Source of the DNA: JALSRD01 sp964476595
GTDB taxonomy: Bacteria; Desulfobacterota; Desulfobacteria; Desulfobacterales; JALSRD01
Length of the DNA: 64,000 nt
Direction: 5' to 3'
Assembly (NCBI GenBank): GCA_964476595.1
Contig: CAYZCL010000041.1
Location: forward strand, 1-64,000
A program made the position numbers and the translations under genes. How positions within the stretch are numbered: position 1 is the first letter of the stretch; every line of letters starts with the position of its first letter. The notes beneath the pieces are model-generated. The model had not been told where the DNA came from. It saw only the letters and a list, made by a program, of their open reading frames with translations, and did not search any database. Shown one piece after another: positions 45,738 through 54,706 of this stretch.

Positions 45738-46559
45738 ATGATACAAAAGCTCGTGATCTTTCTGGGGATTTTGTTTTTCACCCTCTTTTCCAGGTCCATT
45801 GCGGGAGAAATCTCCATGGCCATGAATCTCCAGAGCGGCGCCATCGTCCTGGGCGGCGCCCTCATCAGTGTTTTCCTCTCGTTTCCGCTGAAGACCTTCC
45901 GTGGCCTGTGGCGCAGCCTGCGCGCGGCCTCGCGCCATCGGCAGCCGGACCTGGCCGACCTGGTACGCCAAGCTAAGACGCTGGCCCGTGTGCGGCGTCT
46001 GTATGGTCCCCGGGAGCTGAGTGCGGCAGCGACGCGGGTCGACAACCCCTTCCTGCGCAAGGGCATCGATCTGGTGCTGGACGACTACGACCGCTTCGAG
46101 ATTCACGCCATCATGGAGAAGGAGTACGATCTCTACCTGTCGCGCAGGGAAGCCGAAATCGGCATCCTCAACACCCTTGCGCGCCTGGCACCGGCCTTCG
46201 GTTTCGTGGGCACCATCATCGGCCTCATCAGTGTGCTGAGCCACATGGGAGACGCCGTTGAGATCGGCCACGGCATGGCCCTGGCCCTGCTGACCACCTT
46301 CTACGGGCTGATACTATCCAACCTGGTCTTTCAGCCCCTATCCCGAAAGCTGACGGAGCACCTGCGCGACGACGCCATGCAGCACAGCATCGTCATGGAA
46401 GCGGTGCTGGACATCGCCGACGCAAAGAACCCGCTGGCCATGAGCCACCGGCTGCACTCCTACATCCGCATGGGAGGGGAGGAAGAAGCCGGTGAGGCCG
46501 CTTCACCCCGCACGAGAGGCCTCAAACCGATCCTCAAACGCATGGCGGTGAAAAGGTAA
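45738..46559 (+). CDS. MotA/TolQ-like stator protein (set 2)
   Basis: 273 residues. Membrane helices are near 4-22, 32-52, 145-170 and 180-205, with the conserved block LARLAPAFGFVGTIIGLISVL. It is more divergent than the other two MotA proteins: the N-terminus looks like a signal-anchor (LVIFLGILFFTLF) and the C-terminus is long and basic. GGAGA precedes the ATG. It is one base from its MotB partner. Confidence 0.82.
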   Translation: MIQKLVIFLGILFFTLFSRSIAGEISMAMNLQSGAIVLGGALISVFLSFPLKTFRGLWRSLRAASRHRQPDLADLVRQAKTLARVRRLYGPRELSAAATRVDNPFLRKGIDLVLDDYDRFEIHAIMEKEYDLYLSRREAEIGILNTLARLAPAFGFVGTIIGLISVLSHMGDAVEIGHGMALALLTTFYGLILSNLVFQPLSRKLTEHLRDDAMQHSIVMEAVLDIADAKNPLAMSHRLHSYIRMGGEEEAGEAASPRTRGLKPILKRMAVKR

Positions 46560-46560
46560 A

Positions 46561-47391
46561 ATGCGCCAGTTGAACTACGACGAACTGCTGCGCCGCCTGG
46601 CCTTCTCCGAGCGCCAGCGGCACCGCATGCGCAGGACCGCAGCCCGTTTGGCCGGCGAAGACGACGGCGCCAACTGGACCATCGCGGACCTGATGACCCT
46701 GCTGCTGATCTTCTTCATTCTGATGTACGCCGGGGGTGACTCCCGCGGCCTGTTCGCGCCGCATGCCGGGAAACCGTCTCCCGTCGCTCCCCGCATCGTA
46801 CGCCACAAGATCGCCGCACCTCCTCCCGCGGCCGCCGGCGCCGTGCTACCGCCCGGCAGCCCCCGGCCGGCGATTTCCGACCCAGAGACCCCGGCGGCCG
46901 AGCCGGCACCAGAGCGGACCCCGGCGGTCGTTGCACAGCCCCCCCCGTCCCCCTCCCCCCTGCAGCTGAAGGTGGACGCTTTCATGAAGGCCAACGCGGG
47001 ACAGGGCATTCAGGTCCGCTGGGAAGAAAAGCGCCCGGTGTTCATCCTCAGTGAAAAGATCACCTTCCTGATGGGACAGGCGGACCTTCTGGACACGTTC
47101 CGCCCCACCCTGCTGCGCATGGCCGATTTCATCGCCCAGCAGCCGGGCCAGCGGGTGCAGGTGACCGGGCACACTGACGACACCCCCATCCGCAACTTCC
47201 GGTTTCCGTCCAACTGGGAGCTCTCGGCGGCACGGGCGGCCAGCGTGGCACGCTTTCTGATCGCCAACGGCGTGGACCCCTCACGCGTCACCATCCAGGG
47301 ATACGCCAGTTACCGCCCCGTGGCGCCCAACGACAGCGTGGCCCACCGGCAGGCCAACCGGCGCGTGGAGATCACCCTGATCGAAAAGTGA
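46561..47391 (+). CDS. MotB-like stator protein (set 2)
   Basis: 276 residues. The membrane helix NWTIADLMTLLLIFFILMY has the ion-carrying aspartate at D43. A Pro/Ala-rich linker of about 70 residues precedes the OmpA-like domain (QVTGHTDDTPI, ANRRVEI). The linker is unusually long and proline-rich compared with the other MotB proteins here, suggesting a different reach across the periplasm. Confidence 0.86.
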   Translation: MRQLNYDELLRRLAFSERQRHRMRRTAARLAGEDDGANWTIADLMTLLLIFFILMYAGGDSRGLFAPHAGKPSPVAPRIVRHKIAAPPPAAAGAVLPPGSPRPAISDPETPAAEPAPERTPAVVAQPPPSPSPLQLKVDAFMKANAGQGIQVRWEEKRPVFILSEKITFLMGQADLLDTFRPTLLRMADFIAQQPGQRVQVTGHTDDTPIRNFRFPSNWELSAARAASVARFLIANGVDPSRVTIQGYASYRPVAPNDSVAHRQANRRVEITLIEK

Positions 47392-47444
47392 GCCGGGCCC
47401 GCATGGCGGGACGGACCACAGGGACGAGGCGGCGGGTGTATCGC

Positions 47445-47472
47445 TAAAGAGAGATGGTACCGCTGCCGAGAA
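47445..47472 (+). promoter_or_regulatory. Sigma-28 promoter candidate of the 74-residue protein
   Basis: TAAA, 16 bases, then GCCGAGAA: perfect -35, one mismatch in the -10, spacing one base longer than consensus. It lies 21 bases before the ATG at 47493. Confidence 0.45.
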
Positions 47473-47492
47473 TAAATACCGGGAGGTCTTCC

Positions 47493-47717
47493 ATGGACAT
47501 TCGTATCGGAGACATGCCGCGGGTCAAAAACGACCTGAAGGGCGGCGGAAACACACCGCACCGCAAGACACCCCGCCGTGACCGGCGCAAGAATCGGCAG
47601 GACCGCCGCAAAAGCGTGCGCGACGGTGTCATCGTGCGCCTCTCCTTCAAGAACGACCGGCGCAAGAACCCGGACCGCCGCAGGAAGGTCGGTACCTACA
47701 GCCCCAAAGGCCGCTGA
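47493..47717 (+). CDS. Small basic protein with DRRK repeats (1)
   Basis: 74 residues, very rich in Arg and Lys, with repeats RRDRRKNRQDRRKS and later NDRRKNPDRRRK. GGGAGG lies six bases before the ATG. A related small basic protein lies at 54792-55061, also after a sigma-28-like promoter. The charge suggests nucleic-acid or acidic-protein binding; I do not recognise a family. Confidence 0.65.
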   Translation: MDIRIGDMPRVKNDLKGGGNTPHRKTPRRDRRKNRQDRRKSVRDGVIVRLSFKNDRRKNPDRRRKVGTYSPKGR

Positions 47718-47907
47718 TCCAAGAAAATCCCGCTTCTCCATCCCTGCCGGAAAAACAGTGCCGGCAACGGGTGCCGTCCGTCCCGCCACCATCGGCAAAA
47801 TACCGCCCTGCCCCTTTCAAAGGTGAAAATCCTGTGTTAACAGATGTTGAATACGCGCATCTCGGCGTGAAGGGCGGCAGTGTATCTTCAGGTGGTTCGG
47901 AATCCAA

Positions 47908-48888
47908 ATGCAGAACGACAATCATCAGGATTTTTTCGAGTTTGACGAAAACTTCCGGGAATTCCTGGAAAAGGAACAGTCCGCCCCTTCGCGGGGCGGC
48001 CGCAGGGGGCGGCTCACCGTTGTGGTCGTCTGTGCCGTCGTGATCGCGGTCGTGGCTACGGTGCTGGGCATTTTCCGCTCCGACGACACCGCCCTGGCGC
48101 CGAACCTGCGGCAGACTTTTCCCATCGGGTCCCCACCGCCCGTCCGCCGGGCGGTGCCGAAAGACGCCGCACCGCCTGAATCGGCTGCGAACCTCGCAAA
48201 GCCCGCCGCCCCCCAGGGCCTGCCGGCGGGAGAGACCGCGCGCCGAAGCGCGCCGGAGAAAGCCGCCGGGGCCGCGGCTGAAACGCAGGAAGCGGGCACC
48301 GCAGCCGATCGCGGCGCGCCGCAACCCGCCGCAGCCGGCGCATCTTCCGGTGGCGCCGGGCATCCGGCCCCGCCGCCCGCGCCCTCTTCGGTGCACCAGA
48401 AATCTTTGCCGCCGTCCCCTCCGAGCCCCACGGCCGATGCCGCGCCGCGTGCCGCCGCGGCGTCCCCCGAAACGGTGGGCCAAACCCCGCCGTCCGTCCC
48501 GGCAACCGCCTCCACAGCCGCCGCACCAACTCCGGCGCCCACGGGCGGCCTGCCGGATCTGACCGCCGAAATCCAAAGCGGCCGTCTGCAGGACGCCGCC
48601 CGCCGGTTTGCGCGGTATCTTCGCGGCCATCCGGGCCGGTACAGCATCAGCGTGGAAGTAGCCTGCCGGCCCGGCACCGTGGTGCGGGCCTTTCGTGAGG
48701 TGAAGGCGGCGGGCAAGATGTTCATTCTGCCCATGAAGCTGGACGGGCGCGACTGCTACGCGGTGCTGTGGGGCGTATACGCCACTATCGGGCAGGCCCG
48801 GGCCGCCAAGGCCTCCGTGCCGCCCTTTTTCACCGACCAAGCGACACCCCGTGTGGTGGGACTTTTCCGTTACCTGGAAATCCGTTGA
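47908..48888 (+). CDS. Membrane-anchored SPOR-like protein
   Basis: 326 residues: a short cytosolic N-terminus, one membrane helix (about 35-57, LTVVVVCAVVIAVVATVLGIF), a 150-residue Ala/Pro-rich periplasmic linker, and a C-terminal SPOR-like domain (about 245-326, RYSISVEVACRP and DCYAVLWGVYATIGQA). SPOR domains bind denuded peptidoglycan. Beside a stator set it may help open or mark the cell wall for motor anchoring, which is inference. Confidence 0.75.
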   Translation: MQNDNHQDFFEFDENFREFLEKEQSAPSRGGRRGRLTVVVVCAVVIAVVATVLGIFRSDDTALAPNLRQTFPIGSPPPVRRAVPKDAAPPESAANLAKPAAPQGLPAGETARRSAPEKAAGAAAETQEAGTAADRGAPQPAAAGASSGGAGHPAPPPAPSSVHQKSLPPSPPSPTADAAPRAAAASPETVGQTPPSVPATASTAAAPTPAPTGGLPDLTAEIQSGRLQDAARRFARYLRGHPGRYSISVEVACRPGTVVRAFREVKAAGKMFILPMKLDGRDCYAVLWGVYATIGQARAAKASVPPFFTDQATPRVVGLFRYLEIR

Positions 48889-48970
48889 GATACACAGGCG
48901 GCGGGAAACAAAGACAAGCGGGTGAGGATGTTCCGCCGGCGACCGCCGGTGCCGAGAACCGCCGCGGGAA

Positions 48971-50527
48971 CTAGCGCAGGCTCTTGATGCGGTCCAGCCG
49001 GCTCAGCACCTCGGTGATGCGAATGCCGTATTTTTCATTTTCGACGATGACTTCGCCCCTGGCGATCACTTTGTCGTTGGCCAGGATATCCACCGGTTCG
49101 CCGTCCAGCCTGGCCAGCTCGACCACCGCTCCCGGGCTCATTTCCAGCAGCTGGCTGAGCTTCATACGGGTGCGGCCCAGTTCCACGCTGATCTCAAGGG
49201 GAATGTCCAGAATTACGTCCAGGTTGCCCCCGGCCTGAAGACCGGCGCCCGTCCCGGTTTCCGGGGCGGGCCGCGGTGCCGGTGTCCCGCCTGCGGCCGC
49301 TTCCGGTGGCGGGCGGCGCTCTTCGGAAGGCGGTGTCTCGGCAGGCGGCTCCGGGGAAGGCACCTGCGTCTTCAGGTCGGCCTCCCCGGGGGGCGTCTCC
49401 GGCGGAGCGGGCGCCTCCGGGGGGGACGGCTGCGGGTCCCCGGCCGGGGCTTCGTCAGGTGCCGCCTGCGCATCGTCGCCGCCAGCGGCCGTGGCCGCAT
49501 CTTTCAGGGCCTGGAGCCCCTTGACGCCCACTTCCAGCACGCCGCGGTGCTCTTGGAAACCGAAAACCAGGCGGTCGTAGGTCTCCATGTTGAGCGATTC
49601 GATGCGAAAATCGGTGCCGATGGTAATGGCAGGCGGCGACAGGCGGCAGGCGATGCCGGCATCGGTTAAAGAGGACTTGAGGTTGCCGCCCACGATGTTG
49701 CTGATTTCCCCCAGCAGGTCCTTGATCTCGTCGTCGCTCTCGATCTCGTCGATTTCGATGCCCAGCATGGAAGCCGTCATGCGCCGCGCGAGGGCGTCGG
49801 GTACCCCGATGGAGACGATCCCCATGATCTCGCCGGTGAAATTGACCGATCCCACCAGGTAATTCTCGGACTTTTCGGCGGGCGGCGCCTCTTCGATCAC
49901 GGCCACTTCCATAGAGAGCATGGTGTCGCAGACCTCCACCAGCGAATCGGCGGCGGCACTCCTGAGGTCCATGCGCGCGATGGCCTCGAAATTCTTGGGC
50001 AGGGCGGCTTCGGCGGCGGTTTCGCCCGGGGCCGCACCGGCGTCCGCTTTCTGGAATTTGAGACCCACCTCCACGAAAATACGGTGATCCTCGTAGCGGA
50101 AGGCAAACCGCTGGAAATTATCCATGTTGAGCGACTTGATGGTAAAATCGCTCCCCAGGGTAATCGAGGGCGTCGAGATGCTGCAGTCCAGGCCGGCATC
50201 GGTAAAAGCCGACTTCAGGTTGCCCCCGATGATGTTGCTGACCTCCCCCAGCAGGTCCTTGACCTCGTCGTCGCTTTCGATCTCATCGACTTCGATTCCC
50301 ATCATGGAGGCGGCCATCCGTTTCGAAAAAGACGCGGACACGTCAAACGTGATAAGCCCCTGGACATCGCCGGCGAAGTTGACGGCCCCCACCACGCGTC
50401 CTTCTCCCCCGGATTCGGCCGCGTCGTCTTCGACCGCCTCCACCGGCAGGGAGAGCATGGTGTCGAACACGTCGAGCACCGATTCGGTGACTTTGGCCTC
50501 GATGTCCACGGATTCCTGCAGTTCCAT
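48971..50527 (-). CDS. CheX-CheX-FliN fusion protein
   Basis: 518 residues. CheX domain 1 (about 1-160) has the catalytic pair E95/N98 in GEVSNIIGGNLKS; CheX domain 2 (about 180-345) has E274/N277 in GEISNIVGGNLKS. A Pro/Ala/Glu-rich linker (355-435) leads to a FliN-type SpoA domain (438-518) with LDIPLEISVELGRTRM. The plan is like Firmicute FliY (CheC-FliN) but with two CheX domains in place of one CheC. Predicted role: CheY-P phosphatase placed in the C-ring. Another FliN is at 7854-8234. The gene likely shares the operon of cheW. Confidence 0.87.
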   Translation of the reverse strand: MELQESVDIEAKVTESVLDVFDTMLSLPVEAVEDDAAESGGEGRVVGAVNFAGDVQGLITFDVSASFSKRMAASMMGIEVDEIESDDEVKDLLGEVSNIIGGNLKSAFTDAGLDCSISTPSITLGSDFTIKSLNMDNFQRFAFRYEDHRIFVEVGLKFQKADAGAAPGETAAEAALPKNFEAIARMDLRSAAADSLVEVCDTMLSMEVAVIEEAPPAEKSENYLVGSVNFTGEIMGIVSIGVPDALARRMTASMLGIEIDEIESDDEIKDLLGEISNIVGGNLKSSLTDAGIACRLSPPAITIGTDFRIESLNMETYDRLVFGFQEHRGVLEVGVKGLQALKDAATAAGGDDAQAAPDEAPAGDPQPSPPEAPAPPETPPGEADLKTQVPSPEPPAETPPSEERRPPPEAAAGGTPAPRPAPETGTGAGLQAGGNLDVILDIPLEISVELGRTRMKLSQLLEMSPGAVVELARLDGEPVDILANDKVIARGEVIVENEKYGIRITEVLSRLDRIKSLR

Positions 50528-50735
50528 GAAACCTCGCTGTCTGGAGTGGCCCCGGGCGCCCGTCCGGCGGGCACCGCAAAGGCGTTGCCGGAAGTTGCTG
50601 CTACCCTGTCATCATGCCGGGATTATTTCATATTTCAGGCAACGTTTGCAATCGAAAAAATCGGGGATCGATGGCAATCGAAAAAAAGGGACGGATGGCG
50701 GGTGTTTGGGAAAAGACAGGACGGCGGACTCCGCT

Positions 50736-50759
50736 GCAGCGGGCCGTCAGGCCCGCCCG
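50736..50759. terminator. Short hairpin after cheW
   Basis: GCGGGCC-GTCA-GGCCCGC (50739-50756) is a perfect seven-base stem, with no U tract. It lies just past the cheW stop. No gene was seen in 50528-50786. Confidence 0.4.
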
Positions 50760-50786
50760 GATGCCGCCGCAGGCAGGGTCAGCGGT

Positions 50787-51278
50787 TCAGCTCAGGGCTT
50801 CCAGCTGGGCCATCTCCCCGGTACTCAGCACCCGGTCGATGTCCAGCAGGATCTTGACATGTCCGTCGATCTTGGCCATCCCGAGGATGTAGTCGGTATT
50901 TAGCCGTGTGCCGAACGCCGGCGGCAGCTCAATTTCCTCGGAAGCGATGTTGAGCACTTCGGACACGGCGTCGACCACGATGCCGATCAGCATCTGGCCG
51001 GACTGCCCTTCCACCTCGACCACGATGATGCAGGTGCGGTCGCTGTATGCACGCGCCTCGATGGCGAAACGCAGCCTCAGGTCGATCACGGGGATGACTT
51101 TTCCCCGCAGGTTGATGACCCCTTTGACGAATTCCGGCGTCTTGGGAACGGCCGTCACGGGCAGCATGCCGATGATCTCTTTTACTTTCAGGATGCCGAT
51201 CCCGTACTCTTCGTCGGCCAGGGGAAAGGTCAGGTACTTTCCTTCTTTTTGGTCCTCAGTTCGGGCGAATTCTTCCAT
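50787..51278 (-). CDS. cheW: Chemotaxis coupling protein CheW
   Basis: 163 residues with the two beta-barrel CheW fold. It contains EYGIGILKVKEIIGMLPVT and INLRGKVIPVIDLRLRF, the receptor and kinase contact motifs. It joins receptors to CheA, which is not in this window. A perfect sigma-28 -10 (GCCGATAA, 51293-51300) lies close upstream, but the -35 is poor and the leader would be very short. Confidence 0.95.
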   Translation of the reverse strand: MEEFARTEDQKEGKYLTFPLADEEYGIGILKVKEIIGMLPVTAVPKTPEFVKGVINLRGKVIPVIDLRLRFAIEARAYSDRTCIIVVEVEGQSGQMLIGIVVDAVSEVLNIASEEIELPPAFGTRLNTDYILGMAKIDGHVKILLDIDRVLSTGEMAQLEALS

Positions 51279-51451
51279 GGGTCTCTTTCTGTTTATCGGC
51301 CGTTGGTCCCGGGCGTTCGCAAAGACCGCCGCAGCGCCCCGGCCGCCTGAAAGACGGCGGCTGCACCGGCGGGTCCATTTCCGTAACCGTCATGACTATC
51401 ATCGGCGGCCGGAAGTAAAACTTGACCGAAAAACGCCCCCCGAACGAGCGG

Positions 51452-51910
51452 CTAAGCGATATAGTCGCCACGGTTGAAGCGAATCATTTCCAGCGAAGAG
51501 GTGATCAGCAATTGGCTCAGAATGTCCCGCATCCCGTCATCGGCCTGCAGCCCTTCCAGGGCGTCGGCCAGATTTTCCCCTTCGCTCTGGATCTGCTCCA
51601 CCAGCGGCGACAGTTCCTTCAGGCTCGTGTCGGGATCCATCAGCTTCTGCTGGTAGTTCTCCAGCGTGTCCAGAAAATCCTCCACCTGTCCAACGAGATC
51701 CCCGTCGCTGGCCGGAGGAACGGTCGGAAAGGCGATGTCCGGTATCATCTCGGCGCCCGAAGACGGCCGCGTTTCGTCGTTGTCCTCCACCGGGGGGGAC
51801 GCCATCTTGTCTTCCAGGATGCTTTTGAAGTCGTCGCCCTGGGTTTCCTCCGGGCGGTTGACCGACGGCGACGGGCTGCCGGACAGGCTGTTGATTGAAT
51901 CGATTTTCAT
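51452..51910 (-). CDS. Unknown protein upstream of cheW
   Basis: 152 residues. A Ser/Pro/Asp-rich, disordered N-terminal 60 residues is followed by helices (about 70-152) with VEDFLDTLENYQQKL and DILSQLLITSSLEMIRF. The N-terminus MKIDSINSLSGSPSPS resembles those of exported flagellar proteins. It is the first gene after the sigma-54 promoter at 51975-51990. No family was recognised. Confidence 0.7.
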   Translation of the reverse strand: MKIDSINSLSGSPSPSVNRPEETQGDDFKSILEDKMASPPVEDNDETRPSSGAEMIPDIAFPTVPPASDGDLVGQVEDFLDTLENYQQKLMDPDTSLKELSPLVEQIQSEGENLADALEGLQADDGMRDILSQLLITSSLEMIRFNRGDYIA

Positions 51911-51974
51911 GGCGCTTTGCGTCTCCTTTCCCTGTGCGGCTCACAGGCTGTTGGGTGCTGTCACCCGGTATAAT

Positions 51975-51990
51975 TGCAATTTACCTGCCA
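51975..51990 (-). promoter_or_regulatory. Sigma-54 promoter of the cheW/CheX-FliN operon
   Basis: The minus strand reads TGGCAGGTAAATTGCA: one mismatch to TGGCACG-N4-TTGCA, exact spacing. A start near 51964 leaves about 55 bases before the ATG. The remaining 52000-52399 holds no gene that I can support. Confidence 0.8.
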
Positions 51991-52399
51991 CTTGCGAAAA
52001 AATTTGCACAACAAAATATATATTGCTATTTCTGATAGATAGCGATTGAGCTGTCCCGCCAGACGGTGACATGGGCAATTTTTGCCGATCGCCCCCGGTC
52101 ATCGCGGCGACGGGTGGTGCGGCAAATTTTTCCCCCTCCGTCAAACAATCGACGTTCCGGGTGCCGGGCTTTCGTTCGATCCACTCCGGCGTCCTTTGGA
52201 GAATCGTCCACGCAAGCCTCAACCCATTGAAATTACAGTTTTTACAACCCATCAATGCGCCATCGCGGGATATCGATAATTTCCGTGCATCATCCGTCGC
52301 ACATGGTATAAAACTTGAATGTATGGAAAACAGCACCGCTTGGCACCGGTCGCCACGCGGTTCACTGGTTACCGGAACCATCAACCCGACGGAACCCCC

Positions 52400-53074
52400 A
52401 TGCGACATTCGGCCCGTTTTCTGTTATTCGCCGCCGCCCTGCTGGTGCTTTGCAGCGCCTGCGCCTACCGGACCACGGTGGAGCTGCCGCCAGTGGGATA
52501 TCCCGAGTCCATCTTTGCCCATCCCGTCAGCAACGCGCTGGCCTCCGCCCGCACCCTAGTGTTTCGCTTCGCGGAACCCTACTATGCCCCCGGAGTGGGC
52601 CGCACCGCCGCCCAGTGCATGGCCGACGCCCTGCAGAGTACCGCTACCGTCGGCATGATTCTGACCGATCTGGACGGCATCGGGCTGGACCTGCAAGCGA
52701 TGAATGACCTGGCCCGGCTCAACGGCTGCACCCGTTTCATCGCCGGCCGCGTCAACGCCTATTTCGAGGGAAGCGATTTCGAAACCGCTGTGGTGGCGCA
52801 GGAGATCTGGGTCTACCGTACCGCGGAGCAGCGTCCCCGGCTCCTGTGGCATGCCGCCGCCCGTGAGGAGACGGCGCCCAGGCCGCTCACCGACTACATC
52901 TTCCTACACACCATGGGCGCACCGTCATACCCCGCGCTGGTACTGATGAAACGCAACGCCGAAAAATTCAACAACATGCTGCGCAACATTCCCGCCCCGG
53001 AAGTCGCACGCGTGGCTGCCGCCCGGGCGGGGGCGCCCGTCATCCCGCAGCCTTCCGGTTCAGCCGATAAATGA
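52400..53074 (+). CDS. Probable outer-membrane lipoprotein of unknown function
   Basis: 224 residues. An N-terminal signal (RHSARFLLFAAALLVL) ends at CSAC, an atypical lipobox with Cys at position -3. The mature part has a beta/alpha pattern including GRTAAQCMADALQS and a conserved-looking TDYIFLHTMGAPSYPALVLM near 170-190. No flagellar family was recognised. It is convergent with, and overlaps by 35 bases, the FlhB-like gene. Confidence 0.65.
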   Translation: MRHSARFLLFAAALLVLCSACAYRTTVELPPVGYPESIFAHPVSNALASARTLVFRFAEPYYAPGVGRTAAQCMADALQSTATVGMILTDLDGIGLDLQAMNDLARLNGCTRFIAGRVNAYFEGSDFETAVVAQEIWVYRTAEQRPRLLWHAAAREETAPRPLTDYIFLHTMGAPSYPALVLMKRNAEKFNNMLRNIPAPEVARVAAARAGAPVIPQPSGSADK

Positions 53075-53312
53075 ACACCAGCACTTCGGCCACGGCCCGG
53101 TACAGTTCGGCCGGGATCTCGCGGTCCAGATCGAGAACTTCCAGCATGCGGGTCAGTTCGGGGTCCTCGCGCACGGGAACATTGCAGCGCCCGGCGACTT
53201 CCAGGATTCGCTCGGCCACCACCCCGCGCCCCTTGGCTACCACCCGCGGCGCCCGGTCATGCCCGGGCTGATACTTCAGGGCCACCGCACTTCTAGGGGT
53301 ATCCTTTTTCAT
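53040..53312 (-). CDS. FlhB C-terminal domain homolog (FhlB type)
   Basis: 90 residues resembling only the cytosolic domain of FlhB: SAVALKY, APRVVAKGRG, AERILEVA, and ending IPAELYRAVAEVLVFIYRL. The cleavage motif NPTH is missing; the protein starts just past that point, so it mimics the cleaved C-terminal fragment. It overlaps the FliK-like gene by four bases (ATGA). In Bacillus ylqG-ylqH is a similar pair. Confidence 0.85.
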   Translation of the reverse strand: MKKDTPRSAVALKYQPGHDRAPRVVAKGRGVVAERILEVAGRCNVPVREDPELTRMLEVLDLDREIPAELYRAVAEVLVFIYRLNRKAAG

Positions 53313-54589
53313 GCCCGGTAGTCCACCAACCGGTCGCCCGGCCGGATCCAGTCCTGGGCTTCGAAGCGCTCGATCTTGGGTTTGGAGACCAGCACCCTGA
53401 CGTGGAGCCCAGCGAAAAGGGGTTCCACGGCGGGCTCCAGGAGCGAAAGGTGCTCCTGGACCAGATCGCGAACTCGCTCGTCGGCCACGTAAAAGGTGAT
53501 CTCCAAGTTGCTGTGCAGCAGGAAAAAGTCGGTACGCACGTCGCCCAGAGTGCCCATGGAAAGCAGCAGCGAGAGGCGATTGCCCTGCCGGGCGTGCTTT
53601 CCGCCGCCGGGGGTGTAGTAGACCTTCAGGCGCAGGCGGCTGTCGTTGTCAGGCAACGGGAATTGGTAGGTGAACACCTGTGGGGTGTCCGATCCCGTCG
53701 TTTCGGCGGGTTTTTGCAGGCCGGCGGTGTACACCGACGCCTGCAGACTGCGCGCCACGGACCGCAGGCGGACCGCCCGCTCCTGCTGCTGTTCGATATC
53801 CGTCAGCAATCCCTCCAGCAGCTGCTTTACACCGGCCGTCTTTTTTCGCACGGGGCCCGACAGCCATCCCTCGATATCTGCGAACGCACGCTGCAGCCGC
53901 AGGAGATTGGGCTTCATGTCCCGCTCCATCAATGCGCGCACCTCGGGATGCTGCCACAGCGGACCGTCCGTCCTGTTTTTGATCAGCCCGGCGATCAGCG
54001 TCTCCAGCTTCTTTTCAAAAAATACGCCGTAATCGTCCACTCCGGATTCGATCCGGGGTGCCAGCTCGGCGCTTCCGCCCTCCAGAGGCAGGGGGCTCAT
54101 GTTGCGGGCGATGCGGCCCAGCAGGGCCGGCAGGTCGTCGGCACCGTCCGGGAGGCCGCCGGCTCCCCGGGCGGAAAGCAACAGGCCGGCGATTTCGTTT
54201 TTGAGGTTGAACAGATCGCCGACCGTTGGCAGGGTCAAGGGGACGGCTGCAATATCGCCGGTAGGCAGACCGCCCGGTGTCAGCACCCCACCCGCGGGCC
54301 CCGTCTGCCCGGCGAATCCTGCACCCTGCGGCAGGGCATCGGCGAGCTGCAGGCGTAGTCTCCCGTCCTGCATGCCGGTCACTAGTACCTGGATGCGATC
54401 CCCGGCCTGTACGGTGAAGTCCACCACAGCGGGCGCCTTGAAGCGCCCGAAGGCCACCAGCACCTGGTTTCCGTCGGCCTTGAGCACCTGGACCGTCAGC
54501 CGGTCACCGACCTTCAGCAGGTCGTCCCGAACGAGGTCTCCCCCGGGTGAGGGCCCTGACTGGGCACTGATGGCTCCGCTGTCGATCAC
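53309..54589 (-). CDS. Second FliK-like protein
   Basis: 426 residues. An N-terminal beta domain (about 25-95, GDRLTVQVLKADGNQVLVAF) is followed by a low-complexity/helical middle and a C-terminal hook-length-like domain (about 300-415, with LSLLLSMGTLGDVRTDFFL and LEITFYVADERVRDLV). It starts at GTG 54589 with AAGGA nine bases upstream. With the FlhB-like partner it may tune export specificity or serve a second substrate class. Confidence 0.78.
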   Translation of the reverse strand: MIDSGAISAQSGPSPGGDLVRDDLLKVGDRLTVQVLKADGNQVLVAFGRFKAPAVVDFTVQAGDRIQVLVTGMQDGRLRLQLADALPQGAGFAGQTGPAGGVLTPGGLPTGDIAAVPLTLPTVGDLFNLKNEIAGLLLSARGAGGLPDGADDLPALLGRIARNMSPLPLEGGSAELAPRIESGVDDYGVFFEKKLETLIAGLIKNRTDGPLWQHPEVRALMERDMKPNLLRLQRAFADIEGWLSGPVRKKTAGVKQLLEGLLTDIEQQQERAVRLRSVARSLQASVYTAGLQKPAETTGSDTPQVFTYQFPLPDNDSRLRLKVYYTPGGGKHARQGNRLSLLLSMGTLGDVRTDFFLLHSNLEITFYVADERVRDLVQEHLSLLEPAVEPLFAGLHVRVLVSKPKIERFEAQDWIRPGDRLVDYRA

Positions 54590-54706
54590 GAATTTCGTTC
54601 CTTCCAGAGGCAATGAAAATGAGACTGATCTCCCCCTCTAGCTATCGCCCCGCTGCGGGCAAACTTGAGGACGGCACCGGGCGCTGGGGCCGCAGCGGGA
54701 GTCTCC

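Noticed and set aside
51286..51316. Full sigma-28 promoter directly before cheW
   Set aside because: The -10 is perfect, but the -35 is CGAA and the leader would be under ten bases; kept only as a remark.
54614..54660. Sigma-28-like site for the second fliK-like gene (TCAA-N15-GGCGATAG)
   Set aside because: Three or more mismatches; too weak to list as a feature.
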